Shown here in pieces: positions 55,563 to 64,000 of a DNA stretch of 64,000 nucleotides. Source of the DNA: Paroedura picta (Eukaryota > Chordata > Lepidosauria > Squamata > Gekkonidae); NCBI RefSeq assembly GCF_049243985.1, contig NC_135379.1:20978001-21042000 (forward strand). Direction: 5' to 3'. A model generated the notes under the pieces. It saw only the letters and a list, made by a program, of their open reading frames with translations, was not told where the DNA came from and ran no database searches. Position 1 is the stretch's first letter. Each line of letters opens with the position of its first letter. The translations under genes were made by a program, and so were the position numbers.

Positions 55563-57625
55563 GGATGGGCTCCGCTGCGGGGTCAGGGGAAGGCGAAGCA
55601 GCCTCGCTGCAGCGTCAGCCTTTCTGGGCTGATCCCGGCCGGGGATGCCCCATGCCGAAGTCAAAGCAAAAGCAGGGGCAGTTTCTATTTGTGCTTCCAA
55701 ACTTCATTTTCCTTCCTCTTTCCGAGGTGTCTGATGCAGGTGAATTCCGCATGATCGGTTAGACTTTTTGGAGGACGATTGTAACTAAAATGTTTGTTCT
55801 CCTCAAAGGTGGGTCAGGTCCAGACATGCTGAGGCCTTAAACTGTGTCAGAGCTCACAGCCTTAACCTTACAAAGGGCATTTAGTAACTTGTAGGGGGGT
55901 TTATTATTAAAGGGCCCCTCATTACTTATATACTTTTGTGCATGAATGTGGTCCGTCACACTTTTGGGTGTGTAGTTTATCCCGATCCAATCTAATTGGC
56001 AACCCAAATTTCTGTTTGGCAAAAACTTTATTTATCCAAGGATCCTGGGAAGGGAGTTTATTCAATACAGCTGAGAAAACAAGACACTTTGACAGATGAA
56101 AATATGTGAGATGAAATTAGAACATGATTTGAACATAAAAGAGATGTGGTGTTAGACCAGATGCATAATCTACTCAGAGAAGAAGAGAAAGTTGATTTTT
56201 ATACCCCACATTTCACTTCCTGAAGGAATCCTTAAGCAGCTACTTCTACTTCTTTGGATGTTGGAGGAAAACAATTTTTGCTGGTTAGTGTTTGACCAAT
56301 GGACAAACTGAGACACTGGGAATTGAGTGGGTGAGGTAATTATTTGCACTTCGCAGTTCTCAATACTATGCAGTAGAAGGCAGCTTCTTCCTCTGCTCCA
56401 GGCTGACCTTAAATGAGACACACATACTTGACTGTTAACAGGTAGAATTCCAGCCAAGTGCCAAGCATCCTATGTATTTTTTAGCATACCTTAGAACCAA
56501 AGAGATTGAAAAATAACTAGCAAGTCATAAAGCTGTTTGTTGTTGCTAGCAGAGGGTTTGGGTGTCAAAGTTTTCTGATAGGTCCAGAAAGAAAGATCAT
56601 GATTACTTCAAATATTTATTCCACACTTTTGTCCTCAAAAGGGCCAAACAATAGAAAAACACATTTAAATAAAACAGGTGAACAATAAGAACCAGCTTTA
56701 TCCTTAGCTGGTTCTGAATCCAGAGAGCTGACTCATCAGATGTCAGAACCTTACAGCAAGGGTAGGCAACCTGAGGTCCTCCAGATGTTCATGGACTACA
56801 ATTCCCATAAGCCCCTGCCAGCAAACGCTGGCAGGGGCTCATACGAATTGTAGCCCATGAACATCTGGAGGACCATAGGTTGACTACCCCTGCCTTACAG
56901 GATGCATCCTTTGGCTAGGCTAAGCTGCACTCCATCTTCTCCTGGGTTAAGGAAATGAGGGGCAAGATCCTGTATCAGTCCCCTCTTCCCTCCTGCGCAA
57001 CACACAGATTTCTCTTGCTGGACCACAATGACTCCGGGTTATTACGTTAAAAAAATGATGGTGCATGGAAAGGACGGTTGTATAATATCTACGCATGTCA
57101 AGAGAATTATGGTAATTGTCTCCCAGTTGGTTAAAACAGAGCATGTCAAGAGTTCAGATATGTGATTTAATGCGCCATGCAGTGATTGTTTGCTGTACAC
57201 TTCTCATCCTTATGTCAATATTTGTCTTTTCCTATTAATAAAAAAAAAAAGGAACCCAATCAGAACTGGTGTGATTTTAGTCCCACTGAGTAAGAAGAGG
57301 CTTCCTTCCAAGTGGACCTGCTGAGGGCGGCTCCCTTAGTCACAACTCCTTGCAGCATTTCGGTCAGCAGAGAGATAAAAGTGACGCCTCTCCCTGTGAC
57401 TGCGGTTGTGAATGTTGACGTGAAATATTCATGTCCTATCACATTTCGGAAGAAAAGATAAAGATGGCTAATCTGAAAGGGGCAGCTGGATTTTTGTTTC
57501 CCTGATATGGCCACTTTACACAGGCAGAGTAGATCAAGGGAATACACACTTGAGAGTCTGTTTGTAATGTTTCAGTATCACTACAACATTCATTTAATAA
57601 CTTGACACCATCTGTGCTCTTCAAC
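55563..57625. other. Upstream flank of locus 7 and downstream flank of locus 8
   Basis: 55563-55880 is almost the same as 5475-5790. After that similarity falls. One MITE at 56757. No gene. Confidence 0.45.
56757..56892. mobile_element. Palindromic hAT MITE
   Basis: TSD CCTTACAG at 56749-56756 and 56893-56900. The matching site near 8278 in unit 1 (CCTTACAGGACGC) is unoccupied. Confidence 0.9.
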
Positions 57626-57775
57626 TTCTGTTTTTGAAAACTCAGCTCCCAATTTGCAACAGTGCCAAAGATGGAGTATGTTCGGTTTAAATAGATAACA
57701 GATTCACCGATACAGGATCCGGTGGAAACAGAAAGTATTTTGCTAAGAGAGCCTGTAGAAAGGGAAGTTTCTTTT
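57626..57775 (+). pseudogene. Inverted Kunitz-exon relic, unit 8
   Basis: Shows VCS, a stop, then IDNRFTDTGSGGNRKYFAKR and ACRKG. Fourth cysteine changed to Ser. No MITE at the GTTTAAA site. Confidence 0.6.
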
Positions 57776-58411
57776 CTACCGATGGGGCAGTTACTGGCAT
57801 TGCTGCAATAATTTAATCCATTTGTGAAGATTATCCACTTCACAAATATCTCCGGTGCTACCAGCCCCAGTTGCTGACCATTCCTCCACCAAAGAGGCTA
57901 CAGGCCTATGTGTACTTCCACTAACCTCAGTACCCTTTCTTCCAAATAAATAGGTGTAGGATTGGGCTAAATAAAGGGCAGACTTAAAGAAAGAGCGTCC
58001 AGGACTGATTTAAGGTAGTGCATGCAAATACCATCATTTTGCTGTGGGTCACCAAAGAAAAGCCCCAGAAGAGAAACGGTATTATGCCCTATAGTAGAAC
58101 CAACCAAAATGGATGAGACCAAAAACTCACACATTGTTTTGCATCATTTGGGGTAATCCTAATACAGAATATTATTTCTGTTTTTGGATTTTACTGAAAA
58201 TTCTTCCCAGAGGCTTTTCCTTTCTATTAGAACTCCTACTCCAGAGGGCTAAATATGCTTCATGTTAAAGGCCCTCCTTAGCATCATGGAAATGAAACCC
58301 CTTCCTCCCCCCAAATACTTAAATTTGCTTTCCTAGTCTGTGTTTCCCTCTATCTGGAGTTTATATGTCCCAATAAAGAAAACATCACAGACTTCCTTGA
58401 ACTTACCATGT

Positions 58412-58449
58412 TTAATTGATAACATGCTCAAGCATCTCTGCAGCACGAC
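58412..58449 (-). CDS. Locus 8 exon 4: tail
   Basis: Acceptor ATTTGTAG, 11 codons and TAA. The shortest tail in the array. Confidence 0.45.
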
Positions 58450-61400
58450 CTACAAATTGAAGAAAGGGGGTGATTGCACAGTTTGAACTCTTGAAATCCC
58501 AAAGAGAAGGAATCAACAGAGGAATCCCCATCAATTATCCACCTAGGCAATTCTCAGTAATCCTCCCCCAATAACCCAACTCGCAAATCTGACAGAACTC
58601 AAGCTGAGGTATACCTGAGAGGGGCTCTTGGAGCAGAAGCTTGGTGTGTGCTGCCTCAGTATCCCTGATTGCAAAATGTGTGAAGGTATCAGACTAAACA
58701 ATCTGCAGGGAGCAGCTATTTATGTCCCTTATTCAGACAATGTCTACTTTTCTACCTAGTGGGGATCCGAAGTGGCAAAGCATATCTTTCCTCCTGCCTT
58801 CCTATCCTTCCAACAATTCCTCTGTGAGGAAAGTTGGGCTGAGCGTCCAGCTGTCCTAAGTGGCTTCTTGCCTGAGTGGGGATCTTAATCAGGGGCAGCC
58901 AAATCCTAATCCTGAATTTTAACCATCTGATGTACAATGAAAGGGAAGGAGAAAAGAGAAACGGTGCGGCAGACTGCAAGGGAAGGACCCATGACCTTGA
59001 GAAGGCACCCTGGCATTCACCTATGACTTCCCCTGTTTACATAAAACATTTTGGCACAAGCTGCTAATTATGAGCTCCATTTCTGAGCAAGATGTGCTTC
59101 AAAGCAATTGTTTCCAGCCATTCCTAGATTATGATTTCAGAGACTTCTGCATTAGTGCAACCTCAGTGGAGCGTGGAGAGTGTAAGAGAGGCAAAGTGAG
59201 TGAGGAGAGAAGCCATGTTGCCTGTGAAATTTGATTGCTATGCACTCATCCGCAGTAAAAGAACAACTGACAAATCCCAGGGCATGCACTTGGCCAGCTC
59301 CTCTTTGAAAGGGCATCATACGCCTCAGGGTTGATAGGCAGAGACCAGAACTAGTTGCCTAGCATGTTGAGCCTGGCCATGGCCCACAGGGTATGCGCGT
59401 GTGCTGCCATCTCCTTGCCAGAAAGTCTCGCCCCCCTCCAACTCCACCTGCACAGATGAGGGTGCCACCCCTGCCTCCACTGTCAGGGAAGGTTATGTGA
59501 AGCCAGGCTGGCTGGGACGAGAGTCCCTGGACCCACAAGTAGCCAGCTCCAGCCTCCTCAACCTCTCCCAGGCTATTTGCGCCTCCCTTTGAGCAGTGGC
59601 GGCATCCTGGCACAGATGCCATGGCCAAGCAGGGTACCATAAGCAAGGCTCTCTCTGGTAATGTTAGTGATGGTGGTCACCTTGCTTGTTTGTCTGGCCT
59701 TTTGCCAGCTGAGCAGAGATGTTGGGATTTGGCCATGCCATGCACTGGCTAGGCTTGGCGTATCTGCTGTCCTCACACACCACCAAGATGGCCTGAGCAG
59801 GGGGGTTCAGAAGCTGTGGTTCCCCAAGGCCATTGGACTATCAGTGTCTTTCCAGGTGGCGACAATGGCTAGTCTACTTCTGGTCCCGGACAGAAAAGTG
59901 AGAAGAGTGAACTTGGTCAAAAATTGGTTTAGTGACTCAACTTCAGATCTTCTTACAGCTCCCATTCCTCCCCTGACAATCTAGACAAAAACTGCACACA
60001 CATTTCCTCTTCTATCTACCCAATGAAATGAGTGAGACACTTAACAAAAAAAAAAGCAGGAAATTCAGAGGGGCAACATAATTCTGTGAGAGTGATCACT
60101 TGTTCCTTAGATCAGTGGTCCCCAACCTTTATTAGGCTGGGGACCGGCAGGGCATTGGGCCGCGCCCGCAGGGACCGCGCGGGCCACGCCCACGAGCCGC
60201 GCCCGGCCGCGCCCGCAGATAGGGCCGCGCCCGGCCGCGCCCGCGGGCCGCACCCGCAGATAGGGCCGCGCCCGGCCGCGCCCGCGGGCCGCACCCGCGG
60301 ATAGGGCCGCGCCCTCGAGCCGCGCCCGGCCGCGCCCGCGAATCGGGCCGCGCCCGCGAGCCGCGCCCGGCCGCGCCCGCAAATCGGGCCGCGCCCGCGG
60401 GCCGCACCCCTCTCCCCGCCCTCCCCGCAATAAGAAGCTTCCCGGGCCGCAAGCTTGCGGCCTGGGAAGTTTTTTACTGCGGGGGGGGGGGGCGGGGAGA
60501 GTGAGCCGCGGCCCGGCGCCGGGCCGCGGCCCGCAGGTTGGGGACCACTGCCTTAGATCCCTGTCCATCCTGGCTGCTCAAATCGGGCGACAGGTGGCTA
60601 GGAGGTCTCTTGAGAGACACTGTGAATCTCTCCCTTACAACAGGGGAATTCCCTGAAGGGCTTAAGGAGGCAGTGATCCAACCTGTAACTCGCTCTACAC
60701 GGGCCTACCTTTGTCTTTGATCCGGAAATTGCAACTGGTACAGAATGCAGCTGTGAGGGTCCTCACTAGGACAGCTTGGAGGGCCCATATCCAACCAGTG
60801 CTGAGACAACTGCATTGGTTACCAGTCTGCTTCCAGATCCAGGTCAAGGTTTTGACCTTCAAGGCTACACACAGCTTGGGTCCTACCTTTCTGAGGGACT
60901 TCTTGTCTGCCTGTGCCCCCTGCAGGGCTCTACACTCTGCAAGCATAAATCTGCTGGTTGTCCCGATCCCCGGGACGTTCACCTGGCATCGACTAGGGCA
61001 TGGGACTTTTTGGCCCTGGCCCCAACCTGGTAGAATGAGCTCTTGGAGGAGGTAAAATGGGCCTGTAAAATGGGGCTCTTCTGCCAGTTGGGGCCAAGGA
61101 GTGCCCAGAGTTAAAAACTGGGAGTTCCAACCCTATGCTAGCACTCAGCGCTGGGTTTGGAAGACCAAGGACCTTGAGTTTATATCAGCCAGTATTGTGG
61201 GAGCAGTTCTGAGATTGGAACAGCTGGGTCAAATGAGGGAGAACTCCTGAGTTATACCATCATCTTGATTGATTAGGAATGTTTACTGGGAGATTGATGT
61301 GGGGGTGTTGGTTTTAAATACCTATGGGGTTTTATGGGTTACTCTGTTTTATTGTTAAATTCTGTAAGCCGCCTCAAGACAACATTGTCAGGAAAGGCAG

Positions 61401-62343
61401 GATATCTAATTATAAATAAATAAGCTTATCCATTGTTCCTCTTAATATTTGTGAAACAGCCTGGAGGCTGGAACGGGTTCGGGGTGTCCGAGTTGGATTA
61501 GGGCCAATCAGGGTGTGGCCAGCAAAGCTGCCTGCACCCTGATTGGTCCTGGCCCTACAGCTCCCACCCTCCTTCCAGCAGGAGCCAACACGTGTGTGAG
61601 AGAGAGAGACAGAGACAAACCATTAATGAGCCCTGCTTCCCTGCTACACATGAACCCTGATTACCTGCTATGGCGCCTGCTGTGACTGAGAGACATACAC
61701 AGAGAGAGCTCCCCCAACTGCCAACGAGGTCTGCTTCCCTGCTAGAAACAAGCCCTCATTACCTGCTATGGCTCCTGCTCTGAGGGCAGGGGGGGTAGAG
61801 AGAGAGAGAGGGAGGGAGAGGGAGAGGGAGAGGGAGAGGGAGAGGGAGAGGGAGAGGGAGAGGGAGAGGGAGAGGGAGAGGGAGAGGGAGAGGGAGAGAG
61901 AGAGAGATGTGTGCCTGTCGGTGTCCCATTGCATTCCTGGTTGCAATGGGCTTTCTTGCTAGTAAATAAATAATGCGCAAATGCCCCCTTGATGCAGGCC
62001 TGCTGACCAAGAGGAGAGGTAGACTCTCCCCATCTCAAGTGAGCTTCAAACAGAGATAGGAAGTTGTCTGTCTAGAGAGTTCCTGCAGAGTAGATGAGAT
62101 GAGACTAGATTGCCTAGAAGGCCCCTTCCCATCCCAAGAGTCTAGTATACAAAACAGCATTACGTATATCAGGATCGCAGAACTCCAAACAGGAATCTTT
62201 AGTGGGAAATCGATTTTCATTTCCTTTGCATCCTCCGTAGATGAATTTCTCGCACTTCATTGTCAATAGGTTAAAAAAAAATCTTATATAGTGGCCTTTA
62301 CATATTCCAGTATCAGATGGTGGTCGGCATTTTTTCTCAACTT
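58412..62343 (-). CDS. Kunitz inhibitor locus 8 (partial, continues past the window)
   Basis: Two exons are visible: K2 at 62170-62343 and the tail at 58412-58449. K2 has six cysteines, Lys at P1 (TGICKGHY), FIYGGC and DSCLEFC, and is intact including a nine-T stretch that stays in frame. The canonical donor used by loci 1 and 2 is mutated, but GTAATG six bases further on keeps phase 1. The tail reads [11 protein letters not shown] and a stop. K1 and signal exons should lie just beyond 64000. The intron between the two exons is long because of inserted elements. Possibly an active gene with a different K2 target from loci 1 and 2. Confidence 0.65.
58450..60112 (-). other. Locus 8 intron 3, first part
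   Basis: Matches the intron of loci 2 and 7 (10400-11950, 46470-47720). No gene. Elements are inserted from 60113 on. Confidence 0.45.
60113..60550. mobile_element. hAT-type MITE filled with a CG-rich minisatellite
   Basis: Ends CAGTGGTCCCCAACCT and AGGTTGGGGACCACTG. TSD CCTTAGAT at 60105-60112 and 60551-60558. Inside, 60160-60405 repeats GGCCGCGCCCGC-type units, by far the most CpG-rich sequence here. Confidence 0.92.
60556..61430 (+). mobile_element. L2-type LINE fragment
   Basis: Reads [20 protein letters not shown], then after an internal deletion [40 protein letters not shown] and [13 protein letters not shown], all typical of L2 reverse transcriptase and its C-terminal part. The 3' end has TAAGCCGCCTCAAG and an AATAAATAA tail. 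Confidence 0.75.
61429..61962 (+). mobile_element. Helitron-like element
   Basis: 3' end shows a hairpin (CCCATTGCA at 61925-61933, TGCAATGGG at 61942-61950), eight bases, then CTAG followed by T. A possible start is the A|TC at 61428/61429, not proven. No helicase coding. Confidence 0.5.
61797..61906. repeat. (GGGAGA)n microsatellite
   Basis: About 100 bases of the hexamer flanked by GA dinucleotides. Long Arg/Glu and Ser/Pro/Leu frames here are artefacts. Confidence 0.95.
62170..62343 (-). CDS. Locus 8 exon 3: Kunitz domain 2
   Basis: Acceptor CTTCAG, then [51 protein letters not shown]. Probable extension to 62164 at the GTAATG donor. Confidence 0.8.
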
Positions 62344-63454
62344 CTGAAGTAAAAAGAATCTACGTATCAATCAGAAGTCCAATCTCATGTCAATTTTTGA
62401 GCCATGTTACCTGGTTGAGCAAAACGTCCATCTCTGCAGGCTTTGGTATGGCTGGCAGGACCAGTGGCCCATGGAGTTCCTGAGTCCTTCCGTCATCCGT
62501 CTACAAGCAATTACACTGTTCCAAACAGAGAATACTGACCACATGCTAGCCATTAAGAACAAGGTTATGAAAAGTATGTGGTCTTTTAAAGATGGAAGGT
62601 TGAGTTCTCAGTAATGATAGGCTATTTGTTTCCACATTGATGCCCCCTGTCTCTTCACTATGGGGACCCATAACGGCTTATAATATTGCATTCTATTTGA
62701 ACCCGCAGAACAACCCTGTGAGGTCATCTTCTATGGCCTTGTGTGGATTAGAAGCTGCAGTACCTATGTTGATATTGTTGAGGTTCAAGTACAAAAGTCT
62801 GAGAAGGGCAAGAATGCCCAATTTCAGACAAGTCAACATATGGTTCAAAGATGGGGTGCATTGGTTGTAGGCTGGAAGATATTACAATGCATGAGACCCT
62901 TGTAATCCTTTTTTTTTAAAAAAAACCTGGCTTTGCTAAGATGAACAGTAACCAGAAGGAACTATCAAGTGTTACATCTTTGAAGAAGCCTTTTTCTGTA
63001 CATATAACATTGTACGATGTTTGGAGAGAAATGGTTAGCCAACATGTACCCCTTTATCAAGTGGGTCAGCTAGTTTTTGTTAAGAGATGAGGTTCAAAAC
63101 CTTAAAATGTGGGAAGTTGATTGAGAGCTTCTTCCCACAATGTTTGTCTTATATAATCATTAGCATAACGCTAATGACAGATGGTATGGATGTCTGTGGA
63201 TTTGTTGAGAATGTGCCACCGCCTTAATAAAAATGCTTAAATAAAATATTAGTTTGGGTGCAGAGATTCATTAATAGTATTAGTTGTATACTCTACCCAT
63301 AAGAGATCTAAAACGTTATGGGGTCGTACCACCAACCAGGAGCTAAATGACTTTATGTTGGACAGACAACTGGGTGCCCAAGGCTTCGTATGGGCATGCC
63401 TACCCAGAGTTGACTGGAGTCATCCAGAACAGGCAGTCAGGATGAGAGACAACA
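62344..63454 (-). other. Locus 8 intron 2, visible part
   Basis: Colinear with 48091-48990 but without the SINE at 48510. No gene. Confidence 0.45.
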
Positions 63455-63560
63455 AGACTGGCCCAAGATCACCCGGCTCACTTCCATGGCAGAACAGGGA
63501 TCCAAAACAGGGCCTCCTGGTTCTCAGCCTGGCACTGCAGCCACTGCGTGAAGTCTGGCA
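63455..63560 (-). mobile_element. Degenerate SINE piece
   Basis: Contains GCCCAAGATCACCCGGCTC and GCACTGCAGCCACTGCG, as at 29985-30100. Confidence 0.5.
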
Positions 63561-63590
63561 CCTGCCTCCCTAAGGTACGAGTGTTCTGAT

Positions 63591-63920
63591 GCCAGCTTTT
63601 TACCATTGAGAACCCACTGAAATATTCTTTGAGAAACCCCAGAAGTGGTGCAATTGTGCAGAATATGGTTGAGACGCATACTTGCGTGCCCCCCACCAAG
63701 GGCCTCTCCCCGTCCCAGGGCCCCTCCTTCCAAGCTGAAATTGGCCATTTGGTGGGTGGAGGTTGGGTCAACATGATCACATATCATCATATCACCCGGT
63801 AAATGTTTAACAATGTTTTCAAAATATCTTCAAAAATTAATTAACCCCACCATTTGGGAACCCCTTCCAGGGTCATCAAAAAATCCGAGGGCTTCACAAA
63901 ACCCTGGTTGAGAAAGCCTG
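63591..63920. mobile_element. hAT-like MITE (CAGGCTTTCTCAACC family)
   Basis: Inverted ends: CCAGCTTTTTACCATTGAGAA and TTGAGAAAGCCTG. Fragments at 30440, 39946 and 48960. The target duplication is not clear. Confidence 0.55.
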
Positions 63921-64000
63921 ACCTAGTGGGAGCAGAACAAGAGTCTCTAGCTGCCTTAGTCTGTGGTGTCGGTGGGTACAACCTCAGTAAAGTAAGTGGG

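Noticed and set aside
57260-57843. Overlapping minus-strand frames of 95 and 134 residues
   Set aside because: The first is flank. The second is the antisense of the plus-strand Kunitz relic and has no family pattern of its own.
60107-60568. 153-residue minus-strand Arg/Ala/Gly-rich frame
   Set aside because: Translation of the CG minisatellite inside a hAT MITE.
61668-62038. Long (SL)n, (SP)n and (RE)n frames
   Set aside because: Translations of the (GGGAGA)n microsatellite.
1-64000. Retrovirus-like or other capsid-bearing element
   Set aside because: No long terminal repeats, protease, integrase, capsid or envelope motifs were noticed in any frame.
1-64000. CRISPR array or bacterial operon
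   Set aside because: No spaced short repeats of that type; split genes and vertebrate repeats exclude a prokaryote.

Overview
The window looks like vertebrate nuclear DNA from a squamate reptile (lizard or gecko type; species not determinable from sequence alone). The reasons are a BovB/RTE LINE, L1 and L2/CR1 LINE pieces, two tRNA-derived SINE families with reptile-like tails, many short hAT-type elements with 8-bp target duplications, and intron-split genes. I found no bacterial-type gene, rRNA gene, CRISPR array or retrovirus-like element.

The backbone is a tandem array of small secreted Kunitz-type (BPTI-fold) protease-inhibitor genes, all on the minus strand. The inferred gene has four coding exons, all joined in phase 1: a signal-peptide exon, Kunitz domain 1 (K1), Kunitz domain 2 (K2) and a short acidic or aromatic tail exon with the stop. 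The conserved promoter just upstream carries a TATA box.

Layout: locus 1 (1857-5294) and locus 2 (10328-14720) are complete. Locus 3 (18829-21435) keeps the signal and K1 exons but half of K2 is deleted. Locus 4 (about 23669-23841) is a lone decayed K2 exon. Loci 5 and 6 (28413-31366 and 37943-40861) sit in a recent tandem duplication of about 9.5 kb (25253-35338 and 35339-44809). They keep promoter, signal exon and tail exon, have lost K1, and retain only a stub of K2. Locus 7 (46400-55378) is a pseudogene whose K1 exon is split by an L1 that itself carries a nested ORF1-only L1-like insert. Locus 8 (58412-62343 and beyond) has an intact K2 and tail; its upstream exons lie past the window end.

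Another, older Kunitz exon relic lies on the opposite (plus) strand downstream of most loci (433-862, 8755-9190, 27911-28050, 37412-37551, 57626-57775).

The most interesting signal is how the paralogs diverge. Between loci 1 and 2 I count 20 coding base differences, of which 19 change the protein. Those in K1 cluster on the reactive-site loop, while introns and promoters are nearly identical. The array also records its history through paralogous empty sites, deletions, inversions and dated element insertions.

Exon boundaries were set by eye from splice consensus, phase and comparison among copies. No transcript or database search was available. Repeat edges without a stated target duplication are approximate.
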